This document shows positions 38,318-46,928 of a stretch of 48,902 nucleotides of DNA, piece by piece. The position numbers and the translations under genes are program-made. Source of the DNA: Deltaproteobacteria bacterium (GTDB lineage: Bacteria; Desulfobacterota; Desulfobulbia; Desulfobulbales; S012-135); contig WFOD01000287.1 of NCBI GenBank assembly GCA_015488275.1, positions 1-48,902 on the forward strand, in the 5' to 3' direction. Position 1 is the stretch's first letter. Every line of letters starts with the position of its first letter. The notes beneath the pieces were generated by a model. It did no database searches and was not told the DNA's origin. It worked only from the letters and a program-made list of their open reading frames with translations.

Positions 38318-39955
38318 TTATCGGGAGCGAGAACGGTTGAGGAGGCCGGCCGCGTCGAGCAGGTGGCGGGGCAGGTCATCGGCTGTTGGCGGAGCTTCCG
38401 CCTCTTGCCGCCGCTGCTGGGCAAAGATGTCGAGCAGCCGGTTGGCCAGGGCCTTGCCGAGCTGTACGCCTTCTTGGTCAAAGGAGTTGATGTTCCAGAC
38501 AAAGCCCTGAAAGGCGATCTTGGCCTCGTACAGGGCCAGGAGGGCTCCCATAGCGCGGGGCGTGAGGCGGTCGGCGATGAGGATACAGCTTGGCCGGTTG
38601 CCGGCGAACCGCTTGTTGGGGTTGTCGTGCGGCCGCCCGGTGGCCAGGGCCAGGGCCTGCGCCAGGATGTTGGCAAGGAGTTTTTCCTGCGATGTCGTGC
38701 CGTCCACCTCGGTGTCTTCGCCGTACTGGCTTTGCCGGAAGGCGATAAACTCGGCCGGGACCACGGTGGTTCCCTGGTGAAGGAGTTGGTAGAAGGCGTG
38801 CTGGCCGTTGGTGCCTGGTTCGCCCCAAACGATGGGGCCGGTTTGGAAGGACACGGTCTGGCCCAGCCGGTCGATGGACTTGCCGTTGCTTTCCATGTCG
38901 CATTGCTGGAGATGGGCGGGAAAGCGGTGCAGGGCCTGACTGTACGGCAGCACGGCCACGGTCTCCATACCGAGAAAGTTGCGGTTCCAGATACCGATGA
39001 GGGCGAGGAGCAGGGGAAGGTTGTCTGTGATCTGCGGCCGGGCCGCCACTTCGTCCATTTCGTGCGCGCCGCGCAGGATCTCGACAAAGGCGTCGTAGCC
39101 GAGCAGAAAGGCGAGCGGCACGCCGCCCACCATTGAAGTGGCCGAATAGCGGCCGCCGATGAAGTCGAACATGAAAAAGGAGCGCAGGTAGCGTTCGGGA
39201 TCGTCCATCGGACTTCCCTTGCCGGTCACGGCCAGGATGCGGCGGCGTGGATCGCAGCCGGCCTGGAGAAAGAACCGGCGGACCAACTCCTCGTTGGTGC
39301 GGGTCTCAAGCGTTGTGCCGCTTTTGGAAACCACGCAGGCCAAGGTTCGGGCCGGCTCCACCTTGCGCAGCACGGCGGCGGCGTCGTCGGGATCCACGTT
39401 GGCGATAAAGTGTACGCGGCGGCCCGGCAGGGCAAAGGGCTGCAAGGCCAGGGCCAGGGCCCGGGGGCCAAGATCCGAGCCGCCGATGCCGATGCAGACC
39501 AGATCGGTGAACGGCTCGCCCGCCTCGTTGAGCAGCGCGCCAGAGGCCAGGTCCTGGGTGAACTCGTGGAGCCTGGCCAACTGCTGTTTGGCCAGTTCCG
39601 TGGCCTGCGGATGCTTGGGCGTAGCAGAAAAGATATCGCGGCAGGCGGTGTGGAGCACGGCGCGGTTTTCACACTCGTATCCCACGATCCGGTTCATGAC
39701 CACGCCGCGCCGCATCATGTCGAACTGCTCCACGGCCCGGCGCTGGTCGGCAAGCTCCTGGAGGGCGGCGAGCGTCTGGTCGTCGAGCCGCGCAAAGGCG
39801 TAGAGCAGATCAAATCCTGCGCCTGAGGCGCGGTAGCGCTGCAACCGCTCCGGGGTGAGCAGACCTGGGGCGGTGAGATCGCATGGCCTGCTGGCCAGCT
39901 CCAGGAGGCGGCGGTATGCCGGGGTCGTTCGCCAGTCTTGCAGGTAGGTTTCCAT
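38318..39955 (-). CDS. pgi: glucose-6-phosphate isomerase
   Basis: VCIGIGGSDLGPRALALAL, GGRYSATSMVGGVPLAFLLG, GEPGTNGQHAFYQLLHQGT. Confidence 0.94.
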   Translation of the reverse strand: METYLQDWRTTPAYRRLLELASRPCDLTAPGLLTPERLQRYRASGAGFDLLYAFARLDDQTLAALQELADQRRAVEQFDMMRRGVVMNRIVGYECENRAVLHTACRDIFSATPKHPQATELAKQQLARLHEFTQDLASGALLNEAGEPFTDLVCIGIGGSDLGPRALALALQPFALPGRRVHFIANVDPDDAAAVLRKVEPARTLACVVSKSGTTLETRTNEELVRRFFLQAGCDPRRRILAVTGKGSPMDDPERYLRSFFMFDFIGGRYSATSMVGGVPLAFLLGYDAFVEILRGAHEMDEVAARPQITDNLPLLLALIGIWNRNFLGMETVAVLPYSQALHRFPAHLQQCDMESNGKSIDRLGQTVSFQTGPIVWGEPGTNGQHAFYQLLHQGTTVVPAEFIAFRQSQYGEDTEVDGTTSQEKLLANILAQALALATGRPHDNPNKRFAGNRPSCILIADRLTPRAMGALLALYEAKIAFQGFVWNINSFDQEGVQLGKALANRLLDIFAQQRRQEAEAPPTADDLPRHLLDAAGLLNRSRSR

Positions 39956-40012
39956 AAGGGTGAGAGGCCTTCGTTGGTTTTGTCCGCCGGGCGGCAAAAG
40001 GGGAAGCAAGAG

Positions 40013-40173
40013 TATCTGGTCACAGGGCACCCCATCTGCGGCGTCATCAGCACGCTTGCGTAGCTCCCAGCACGCGGCGCGTGCCTCTTCCTTGCATCTG
40101 GGGCGCCCTGCAACCAGATACCCGGTCCGCGAGATCGCGACTTCGGCATACGAAGGAGCAACTCCGTGACCAG
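40013..40173 (+). repeat. ~162-bp dispersed structured repeat, copy B
   Basis: tatctggtcacagggcaccccat...gcacgcggcgcgtgc...gcatctggggcgccctgcaaccagata...gtgaccag. Confidence 0.85.
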
Positions 40174-40372
40174 TTCCAAGCAAGACGGGTCAAGGCCCGC
40201 CGCCCGGCAAGGTTCCAGGGAAATAACGACAGTTTTGCCTTGACAACCGTAAGGTCTCGCAATACGCTCCTTGGATATATCTATTTGCACGCACTATTGC
40301 AGGAGCGGCAACGCCTGTCAAGCCGGTGGAACATTCCCTGTCCGGTTCCGGCTCCATCCTGGAGGTGACTTG

Positions 40373-41242
40373 ATGACGGCCGTGGTGGCGGAGCACCAAC
40401 TGTATCGCGCCTGCGAGATCCTGTTCGGCAGCGAGTTGCGCCTGTCGCGCGAGTTTCTCGAATACTTGCAGCCAGCAGGGGTCAAAAGCGCTTTCCGGCG
40501 GCGGGCGCGGGAGACCCATCCCGATACTGCGGCGGCTGGTGACCAGGAAGCGCAACAGCGCTGCTCTGTGCTGTTTCACGACGTCAAACAGGCCTACGAA
40601 GACCTGCTCGCCTATCTCGACGCCCGGGAGAAAGGCTACCGGCTCTGTGGCCCAGGCAACAACGGCCACTCTCGAGGGCCGGCTTGGGCGGCGGCCGAGC
40701 CGGGCGACGGCGCGACGCACCGGCACCGGCCGGAGCGTAACGGCAAGGGCCACGCCTGGAGCGGAGGGAGCGCGCGCCGTTTCAGGCGCGCCGGGGAAAA
40801 GGGCTGGCAGGAGCGCTTGCAGCGGCGTTACCAAGGACCTATGCCCCAGCGCCCCTTGTTGTTCGGTCATTTCTTGTACTACGCCGGTGAGGTCTCCTGG
40901 CGCCAGGTCATCCAGGCCCTGGTCTGGCAGCGGCAGCAGCGGCCGCGCCTGGGCGAGCTCGGCCGCCGTTTAGGTTGGCTCTCCGAGGCCGATATCCTCC
41001 AGGTGCTCGATCGGCGTCTTCCCCTGCGGCCGTTCGGCGAAGAAGCGGTCCGCCTGGGGCTGCTCGACGAGCCCCGTTTGCGCGTCCTCGTCTGGCAACA
41101 GCGCCGGCTCCAGCGGAGATTCGGCGATTATTTCGTTGAGCACGCCATCCTTTCCGGGCCGCGGGTGGAGACGCTTGCCGCCCGTCACCGGCAGCACAAC
41201 CTGCGCTACGCCCGTACGCGGCAGCAGAGCGGGAGCTGCTGA
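40373..41242 (+). CDS. J-domain-like protein with GspE-N/MshEN-like helical repeats
   Basis: VKSAFRRRARETHPDTAAAGDQEAQQRCSVLFHDVKQAYEDLLAYL (HPD); tandem FGHFLYYAGEVSWRQVIQAL.., LGELGRRLGWLSEADILQVL.., FGEEAVRLGLLDEPRLRVL.. units. Confidence 0.7.
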   Translation: MTAVVAEHQLYRACEILFGSELRLSREFLEYLQPAGVKSAFRRRARETHPDTAAAGDQEAQQRCSVLFHDVKQAYEDLLAYLDAREKGYRLCGPGNNGHSRGPAWAAAEPGDGATHRHRPERNGKGHAWSGGSARRFRRAGEKGWQERLQRRYQGPMPQRPLLFGHFLYYAGEVSWRQVIQALVWQRQQRPRLGELGRRLGWLSEADILQVLDRRLPLRPFGEEAVRLGLLDEPRLRVLVWQQRRLQRRFGDYFVEHAILSGPRVETLAARHRQHNLRYARTRQQSGSC

Positions 41243-41278
41243 GCGCAAGAAGGCCCGCCACTCCCCGTCGCCTCCCTC

Positions 41279-43108
41279 TTGCATTACTGGTGGAAGTCTG
41301 CCTTGTTTTACAACAATATCATCTACCTACTGGTCGTTATTCTCCTCTTTTCGGCCAGTACTGTGCCGGAAACGCCCCAACTCCCCCCTCTGTGGAGCCT
41401 GGCGCTGTTCGCCGCCAAGCTGTTCGCCTTTCGGGAGGTTTGCAGGGCCCTGTTTCGTCCTTTTCGCGCCACCTCACCGCCACGCTACTTTGCCGCTGAA
41501 CAACGTCTCTCCATACTGGCCATCGTCATGGTGGCGGTGGACATCTATCTGCTGGACTGCCAGTACTACATTGCCCGCTTGCCGTTCGTAGGCCTCCTGC
41601 CCTCTCTGGTGGACGGGGTGGGCATGGCGGTGTTTTTCTTTTATCTGGCGGTGATGTGGGCCGAGGCGGTGGACGCTTACGGCGTCGTTTTTGGCCGCCG
41701 CTATTCCCGCGGCCGGTTCGTGCTCAACAGCCTGAAGGCCAACGTGCCGGTCGTCCTGCCTTGGTTCCTCCTGTCGCTTTTATCCGATCTTTTGCGGTGG
41801 TTGCCCATCTCCTGGCTGGGCCGCTTTCTCGACACCGCTTGGGGCGAATGGGCGGTGCTCATGCTGTTCTTCCTCGTCCTTGCCGTGTTCTTTCCGGTCA
41901 TCGTCACCCGGATGTGGAACTGCACGCCGCTTCCCTCCGGCGAGACGCGGCAGCGGATCGAGCGTTTTTGCCGCCGCCAGGGGGTCCGCTACGCCGACAT
42001 TCTCCTTTGGCCGTTGTTCGAAGGGCAGGTGCTTACCGCCGGCGTGCTCGGCATTGTTGGGCGTTACCGGTATCTGCTCGTAACCCCCGCCCTGTTGCAT
42101 ACCGTGACCCCAGAAGAGGTGGAGGCGGTCATGGCCCACGAGCTGGGACATGTGAAGTACCGCCACATGTACCTCTACCTCTTTCTCTTTTTGGGGTTTG
42201 GTCTTCTTTCGCAGGTGGTGAGCTATCCAGCCCTGTCGCTCCTGTTGGATTCAGACCTGTTTTACTGGTTTGTGGATATTGCGGACAAAGAACCGAACTC
42301 GGCCCTGACCCTGGTGACCACTGTGTCGATGATGGGGCTGCTCGTGGTCTATTTCCGTTTTGTGTTCGGTTTTTTCATGCGCAACTTTGAGCGGCAGGCA
42401 GACCTGCACGCCTGGGAGGTGATGGGCAGTGGCCGTCCTCTGGCCTCGGTGCTCGAAAAGATCGCTGTGTTGAGCGGCGATATCCGTGATCTGCCGAGCT
42501 GGCACCATTTTGGCATCGGTCAGCGGGTCGCGTTTCTCGAGCGGTGCGACCGCGATCCCCGGGCAGCCGCCGGGCATCACCGGAAGGTACGGGCCGCCCT
42601 TTTCGCTTACTGCGCTGTGCTCGCCCTGGCCGGGGCGCTGCTCTTTCAGATGCCCAGCGATCTTTTGGAAGGCGCGCCACGGGAGAAGTTCGCCGCCGCT
42701 GTGCTCCAGCAGCGGATCGAACAGGAGCCGCAGAACTATGTCTGGCGTCTTTTGCTCGCCGATTTGGAGCAGAGCCGCCACCGCTACGCCGAGGCCATTG
42801 CCGCTTACGAGGAAGCGCGGCGGCTGGCTCCTGCCAATGCCGACATCATGAACAACCTTGCCTGGCTCTACCTGACGGCCGAGGACCCGCGTTTCCGTGA
42901 CTACGACATGGCCCTCATCCTGGCCCGTGAGGCCGCCCGCCTGAAGGCCGCAGGCTATATCTACGATACCTTGGCGCTCGCCTATTGGGAGAACGGCTAT
43001 CCCGAGTTGGCCATCAAGGCAGAGGAGCGGGCCCTGGCCCTGGACCCTGCCAACGCAGTGTACTACCGCCAGCAACTGGCAAAGTTTCGCCAGGGGGAAG
43101 AAGAGTGA
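41279..43108 (+). CDS. M48 family metalloprotease with C-terminal TPRs
   Basis: VMAHELGHVKYRH (HEXXH), multispanning N-terminus, TPR-like AIAAYEEARRLAPANADIMNNLAWLYL. Confidence 0.9.
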   Translation: MHYWWKSALFYNNIIYLLVVILLFSASTVPETPQLPPLWSLALFAAKLFAFREVCRALFRPFRATSPPRYFAAEQRLSILAIVMVAVDIYLLDCQYYIARLPFVGLLPSLVDGVGMAVFFFYLAVMWAEAVDAYGVVFGRRYSRGRFVLNSLKANVPVVLPWFLLSLLSDLLRWLPISWLGRFLDTAWGEWAVLMLFFLVLAVFFPVIVTRMWNCTPLPSGETRQRIERFCRRQGVRYADILLWPLFEGQVLTAGVLGIVGRYRYLLVTPALLHTVTPEEVEAVMAHELGHVKYRHMYLYLFLFLGFGLLSQVVSYPALSLLLDSDLFYWFVDIADKEPNSALTLVTTVSMMGLLVVYFRFVFGFFMRNFERQADLHAWEVMGSGRPLASVLEKIAVLSGDIRDLPSWHHFGIGQRVAFLERCDRDPRAAAGHHRKVRAALFAYCAVLALAGALLFQMPSDLLEGAPREKFAAAVLQQRIEQEPQNYVWRLLLADLEQSRHRYAEAIAAYEEARRLAPANADIMNNLAWLYLTAEDPRFRDYDMALILAREAARLKAAGYIYDTLALAYWENGYPELAIKAEERALALDPANAVYYRQQLAKFRQGEEE

Positions 43109-43173
43109 TGTCCTCCAAGAGGAGAAAAGGCCCTTGTCTTTTTGGCCGGCTCTGTTTATATATTAACCCGTGC

Positions 43174-43250
<77 letters not shown>

Positions 43251-43262
43251 TTTCGTCAGAAC

Positions 43263-43293
43263 AAGGAGCCGAACGGTCGGCTCCTTTTTTTTT
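43263..43293 (+). terminator. rho-independent terminator after tRNA-Val
   Basis: AAGGAGCCGAACGGTCGGCTCCTTTTTTTTT. Confidence 0.85.
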
Positions 43294-43344
43294 GGTACGC
43301 CAGGCATGGCGCGCAGCGCCGTGAGTGCGCACCAAATAAAAAAG

Positions 43345-43412
43345 CCCGCAAACCGTTGTGGCTTGCGGGTTTTGTGGACTTCCTTGGAAGCCCTTGGATG
43401 TAAACATGGTGC
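43345..43412. repeat. left direct repeat (att) of integrative element
   Basis: CCCGCAAACCGTTGTGGCTTGCGGGTTTTGTGGACTTCCTTGGAAGCCCTTGGATGTAAACATGGTGC, identical to 48835-48902. Confidence 0.93.
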
Positions 43413-43481
43413 GAAGGCCACACCCACTTTCGCATGTATCACCTTGAAATTGAATAGTTTTTATTTAGAAACCTTAAAAAT

Positions 43482-43501
43482 TGCCCCCAAAGTTGCCCCC
43501 A
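43482..43501 (+). promoter_or_regulatory. candidate integrase arm-type sites (left)
   Basis: TGCCCCCAAAGTTGCCCCCA, identical 20-mer at 48763-48782. Confidence 0.55.
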
Positions 43502-43803
43502 GATGATCGCCGCTGGGAGGCATTGGGGAGCGCAAAATACCTGTTCACCCCGCCGCGCCAGCATGGCATTTGAGGGATAGGGGGTGGCGTTTTCTGGGGC
43601 CGCAAAGGTCTAGACCGGCGGCCCACCCAATTTTTTTCCGGCGCAGGTTGGTCCCCAAGCGATGGCAAACTTGTCGAAAAAACATTAACTTTTGCTAAAA
43701 TCAGGCAAAGAATTGATTACAAACTTATTAAACTCCGGCTGGCCCCTTGGTCCCACCGATCACCGGGAAGACCATGCCGCACCGCTCACACCGCCAGCCG
43801 TCC

Positions 43804-44211
43804 TCAACGGCCGTGTATGTCGCGTTGCCGCCACCTACCGCACCCCGTTCCTTTCGCCCGCACCGTCCGTCGGTCAGGGGCCGCCTCTTGGCGTTCCCCG
43901 CACCGCTTCAGGTCCGCCGGCAGCCGCCGCCACCCCTCACGCCAGGGGCCGCCGGGCAACGGTCGGACACAACCGGCACCAACACCAGGGATGATCTCCA
44001 GAGCGTTGCAGCCATGACAGCAGGGCGGGACAGAGGCCGGCTCGTGCTGGTCTGGTACAGGTAATTTCCCTCCTTCGGGGGGCGAATCGGGCGAATTGGG
44101 CGAAAACGTTTTGATTTCAGCACGTTGCCTTGGGCGAATGCGGGGCGAATCGGGGCGAATTTCGGGCGAATCATCGAAAAGTTCGGCCAGCAATGCCATT
44201 ACCCTGCTCAT
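43804..44211 (-). CDS. small Cys-rich protein coupled to the PrimPol gene
   Basis: ATGA overlap with the PrimPol stop (ATG 44211-44209, TGA 44210-44208); CCHGCNALEIIPGVGAGCVRPLPGGPWREGWRRLPADLKRC. Confidence 0.6.
   Translation of the reverse strand: MSRVMALLAELFDDSPEIRPDSPRIRPRQRAEIKTFSPNSPDSPPEGGKLPVPDQHEPASVPPCCHGCNALEIIPGVGAGCVRPLPGGPWREGWRRLPADLKRCGERQEAAPDRRTVRAKGTGCGRWRQRDIHGR
44080..44171 (+). repeat. iteron array A, 7 x GGGCGAA(T/A)
   Basis: Copies start at 44080, 44089, 44098, 44132, 44143, 44153, 44164. Confidence 0.93.
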
Positions 44212-46646
44212 CTCTCCATCTCCCGCGTGACAGCGAAAACGATGCCTTCGTTTTCTTCCACCAGGCCCACCTCACCCAAGACTGCCAGCGCGGTATCACG
44301 CCGGGACTGGGATCGTAGATGCTTGGGCGTGACGAGTTTGAGCATGGCGCTCTTGGGGTATTGCAAGCCTGGCCGACGCAACAGCCATTCGTACAGTTGC
44401 AGCGCCCACACTCGTCCCTCGTCGTCATCCTTGCCGTCGAAGACGCGCAGCCATGAATCGAGGGAATACGTGGCTAAGGTGATACCGTTCCTCATTGCCC
44501 CTTCGTCGATTTCCCGTTGCCCGTCGAAAACGGACAACACGGCGGCAATGCGTAGTGCTTGTTCTGTAGCGCGAACCGCGAACGGTTTGATGAGTTTCAG
44601 TATCCCCTCCTCGGTTTTGGCCTGAACCTGCATCTTCTCGTAGAATCTGCACGCCAGCGCCAGCGCCTTCTCCGTGGGACGAATCACGGGAAGGCCAGAG
44701 CAGTCTTCTCCAAGCTCACGGGCCAAGAATTCACGGCACTGAGACCAAAATTCACGGATCGCTGAAAAGCTCTCAGGTTTAAATGGCCGCGCCTTGAGCG
44801 GCCCTGTTGGGGCCGGGCTAGCCAAAAGGAAGCGGGGCCAGAAGCCAACCGTTGTCAACAACGGGTCATGGATTGCCTGATGGGCGATGTCCGGCTGGAC
44901 AAGCCAATGGATCGACAATCGGCGGTCGTAAAGCTGGAGACGGCCGTCCTTGCCTCGCGCAACGGAAAGCTCGCCACCGTCCCATAGCGAGTTGAAATTA
45001 CCAGCCGTCTTCCCTCGCTGCTCCTCGCTCATGCCGTAGCCGGCCAGCATGACGGCAGCTTCACTCGTGAAAACGCCTTGTGACGGAAGCCCCTCTTTGA
45101 AGCCGCGTCGAATTCCCTCGACCGTGCCGTCTTTCAACACCCGGTAAGGTTCACGGGGGAAGACGATTGGCGAGTCGTCTTGCCGCCGGCCGTTGTTTCG
45201 CCGTTCTTGAAGGATCGCCCGATACCGGCGTCCGTCTTTCCGTTGCTGTTCCGTAATCGGCCGCAGGGCCGCTTCTTCTGCTGTACTTTTCCCTTCGCCG
45301 CTTTCAGCTACGGTCAGACAGTACAGCGACAACGGTTTGGTGCCGGCCAGCGTTTCTACGTTCGCCACGCTTTGCGTCAGGAGCGCCACCGTTGCAAGCA
45401 GGCATTGGCCCGCGATCTCCGCCGGCACCTGCCCATTGGTGACAAGCACCTTGCAAGCACCGGCAAGCGGTCCGAGGGCTTCGACTGGGTATGGGGGGCG
45501 ATCCTGGTCTGTGACGCCCCGGAAGAGAAGCCGCCGCGCCTGCTTGAGCATAACGACAACTTCATTTTCGCCCAAAATTCGCCCCCTTTCGCCCGTGTTT
45601 CGCCCGCCAGAATTCCTTGCCCTGCTTGGGTTTTCGCCCAATTCGCCCCTTTCGCCCCTACGCCGGCCAAAACCGGCCTCCTGCAACGCCTTGGCCGCCG
45701 CCTGAAAGTCGCCGCCGTGCTCCAGGTACGAATACACCGAAAAGGCGGAGTGCGGGCCGGTCGGTATGCTGGCGTTCGTGGAGAAGACGAAGAACCAGCC
45801 ATCCTTTAGCGTGGCGCTCGTTCCCTTTTCCTTTCCTGGCCGTGTCCAATGAGCGCCGCCCGGTCCATGCCTGCCGGTGGGCTTCCACCCGTGTCGTTTC
45901 AGCAAGGCCGGCAGCACGTCGCGCCATCTGGCGTTGTACTCGTCGCCAGGCCGGCCGTGAGGGGTGGCGCTCACTGGTTGTCCGGCAGCTTCCACTGGCT
46001 CCTCGGTGAAGGATTGCGCCAGGACGTGGAGTAGCCGCCGTTCTTCAGCCGTAATGACGGGGCACTTTGTCAACTCCCCAGAGATGGCGCGGTAGCCGGC
46101 CGTCGGGACAGTCAAAAAGTAGCCGCCCTCGCCCCTGGTCTCGATTAGGGTCCGCTTTCCGTCCTGGTCGCGGCCAACGGCTAGTTTCAGGTTGCCGTCC
46201 ACCGGTTTCGCGCATCTGTACACCAGATGGTAGCCACCGGACGGTGTTCCCACCTTGACGGTCAGCTTGGCCGCCAAGTCGGGGTCGATCTGCTCCAGGG
46301 CCTCCAGGAAGGGCTGGAACAGGGTAGGCTCGTCAAAATCGAGGCATTCCAGGTTGCCGGAGACCTTGCCCCCGATCACGGCAAGGCCGCAGCCGTCACG
46401 AAATAGGCGGGCTACCTCCCAGAGAGCCATCGGCTCGGACTGATATTGTCGCCATGAGCGGACCGCCGGGGCCTTCGGCTTGTCGTGATGGGTGGGCGGA
46501 AAGACGGGGAGGACCGAAAAATCAGCCTCTAGCAGCCTAGAGGCCGCCTGTTGGACCAAAGGCGCACTTCGCCTGTTCCCCCCCGGTCCGGGGGCCTGTT
46601 GCCGCAGGCATGGGGATACCTCCTCACGCCTTGCGGGCTTCGGCAA
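44208..46646 (-). CDS. bifunctional DNA primase/polymerase (AEP PrimPol) fused to DUF3987 helicase-like domain
   Basis: N-terminal GLAVIGGKVSGNLECLDFDEP, TPSGGYHLVYRC; C-terminal CLTVAESGEGKST P-loop, GVFTSEAAVMLAGYGMSEEQRGKTAGNFNSLWDGGELSVAR. Confidence 0.88.
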   Translation of the reverse strand: MPKPARREEVSPCLRQQAPGPGGNRRSAPLVQQAASRLLEADFSVLPVFPPTHHDKPKAPAVRSWRQYQSEPMALWEVARLFRDGCGLAVIGGKVSGNLECLDFDEPTLFQPFLEALEQIDPDLAAKLTVKVGTPSGGYHLVYRCAKPVDGNLKLAVGRDQDGKRTLIETRGEGGYFLTVPTAGYRAISGELTKCPVITAEERRLLHVLAQSFTEEPVEAAGQPVSATPHGRPGDEYNARWRDVLPALLKRHGWKPTGRHGPGGAHWTRPGKEKGTSATLKDGWFFVFSTNASIPTGPHSAFSVYSYLEHGGDFQAAAKALQEAGFGRRRGERGELGENPSRARNSGGRNTGERGRILGENEVVVMLKQARRLLFRGVTDQDRPPYPVEALGPLAGACKVLVTNGQVPAEIAGQCLLATVALLTQSVANVETLAGTKPLSLYCLTVAESGEGKSTAEEAALRPITEQQRKDGRRYRAILQERRNNGRRQDDSPIVFPREPYRVLKDGTVEGIRRGFKEGLPSQGVFTSEAAVMLAGYGMSEEQRGKTAGNFNSLWDGGELSVARGKDGRLQLYDRRLSIHWLVQPDIAHQAIHDPLLTTVGFWPRFLLASPAPTGPLKARPFKPESFSAIREFWSQCREFLARELGEDCSGLPVIRPTEKALALACRFYEKMQVQAKTEEGILKLIKPFAVRATEQALRIAAVLSVFDGQREIDEGAMRNGITLATYSLDSWLRVFDGKDDDEGRVWALQLYEWLLRRPGLQYPKSAMLKLVTPKHLRSQSRRDTALAVLGEVGLVEENEGIVFAVTREMER
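45566..45657 (-). repeat. iteron array B, 7 x GGGCGAA(T/A) on the - strand
   Basis: Reverse-strand copies begin at 45657, 45648, 45639, 45605, 45594, 45584, 45573; same spacing as array A. Confidence 0.93.
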
Positions 46647-46857
46647 TGGTCTGGTCCATCCATGCCTGGATCTCGCTTTCCAGCCAGACGACAGTGCGGG
46701 GGCCGATAGTGATGGACTTCGGGAAGAGGCCGCGCTTCATGCGTTCATAGATAGTGGTGCGGGCCAGGCCAGTGATGACCATCACGTCCTTGATTCGCAG
46801 GAAGCGACCGGTAGAGGTGGGAGGATGATGTCGGAGAGAATTTGTGTTTGTGGGCAT
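46624..46857 (-). CDS. AlpA-like helix-turn-helix regulator/excisionase
   Basis: RFLRIKDVMVITGLARTTIYERMKRGLFPKSITIGPRTVVWLESEIQAWMDQTIAEARKA. Confidence 0.92.
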   Translation of the reverse strand: MPTNTNSLRHHPPTSTGRFLRIKDVMVITGLARTTIYERMKRGLFPKSITIGPRTVVWLESEIQAWMDQTIAEARKA

Positions 46858-46928
46858 AAGTCACCTCTTGTTGGAGTTGACGGTTTTGCCCACGTGGAAG
46901 GGAACGCTCCACACCACTACCGTCAAAT

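Noticed and set aside
39715-40290. ORFs ending in IWLQGAPDA..HAPRA..MTPQ (also 28072-28656)
   Set aside because: Both are translations of the ~162-bp intergenic repeat; similarity is at DNA level with palindromic structure, so a protein is unlikely.
43680-43735. AT-rich stretch as definite DNA-unwinding element of the putative origin
   Set aside because: It is AT-rich relative to its surroundings but about 345 bp from array A and has no 13-mer-type repeats; insufficient to call.
44080-45657. CRISPR array or peptide repeat as explanation for the GGGCGAAT clusters
   Set aside because: Units are 8 bp with 1-3 bp gaps plus one 26-bp gap, far too short for CRISPR. Most spacings are not multiples of three, so a repeated peptide does not explain them.
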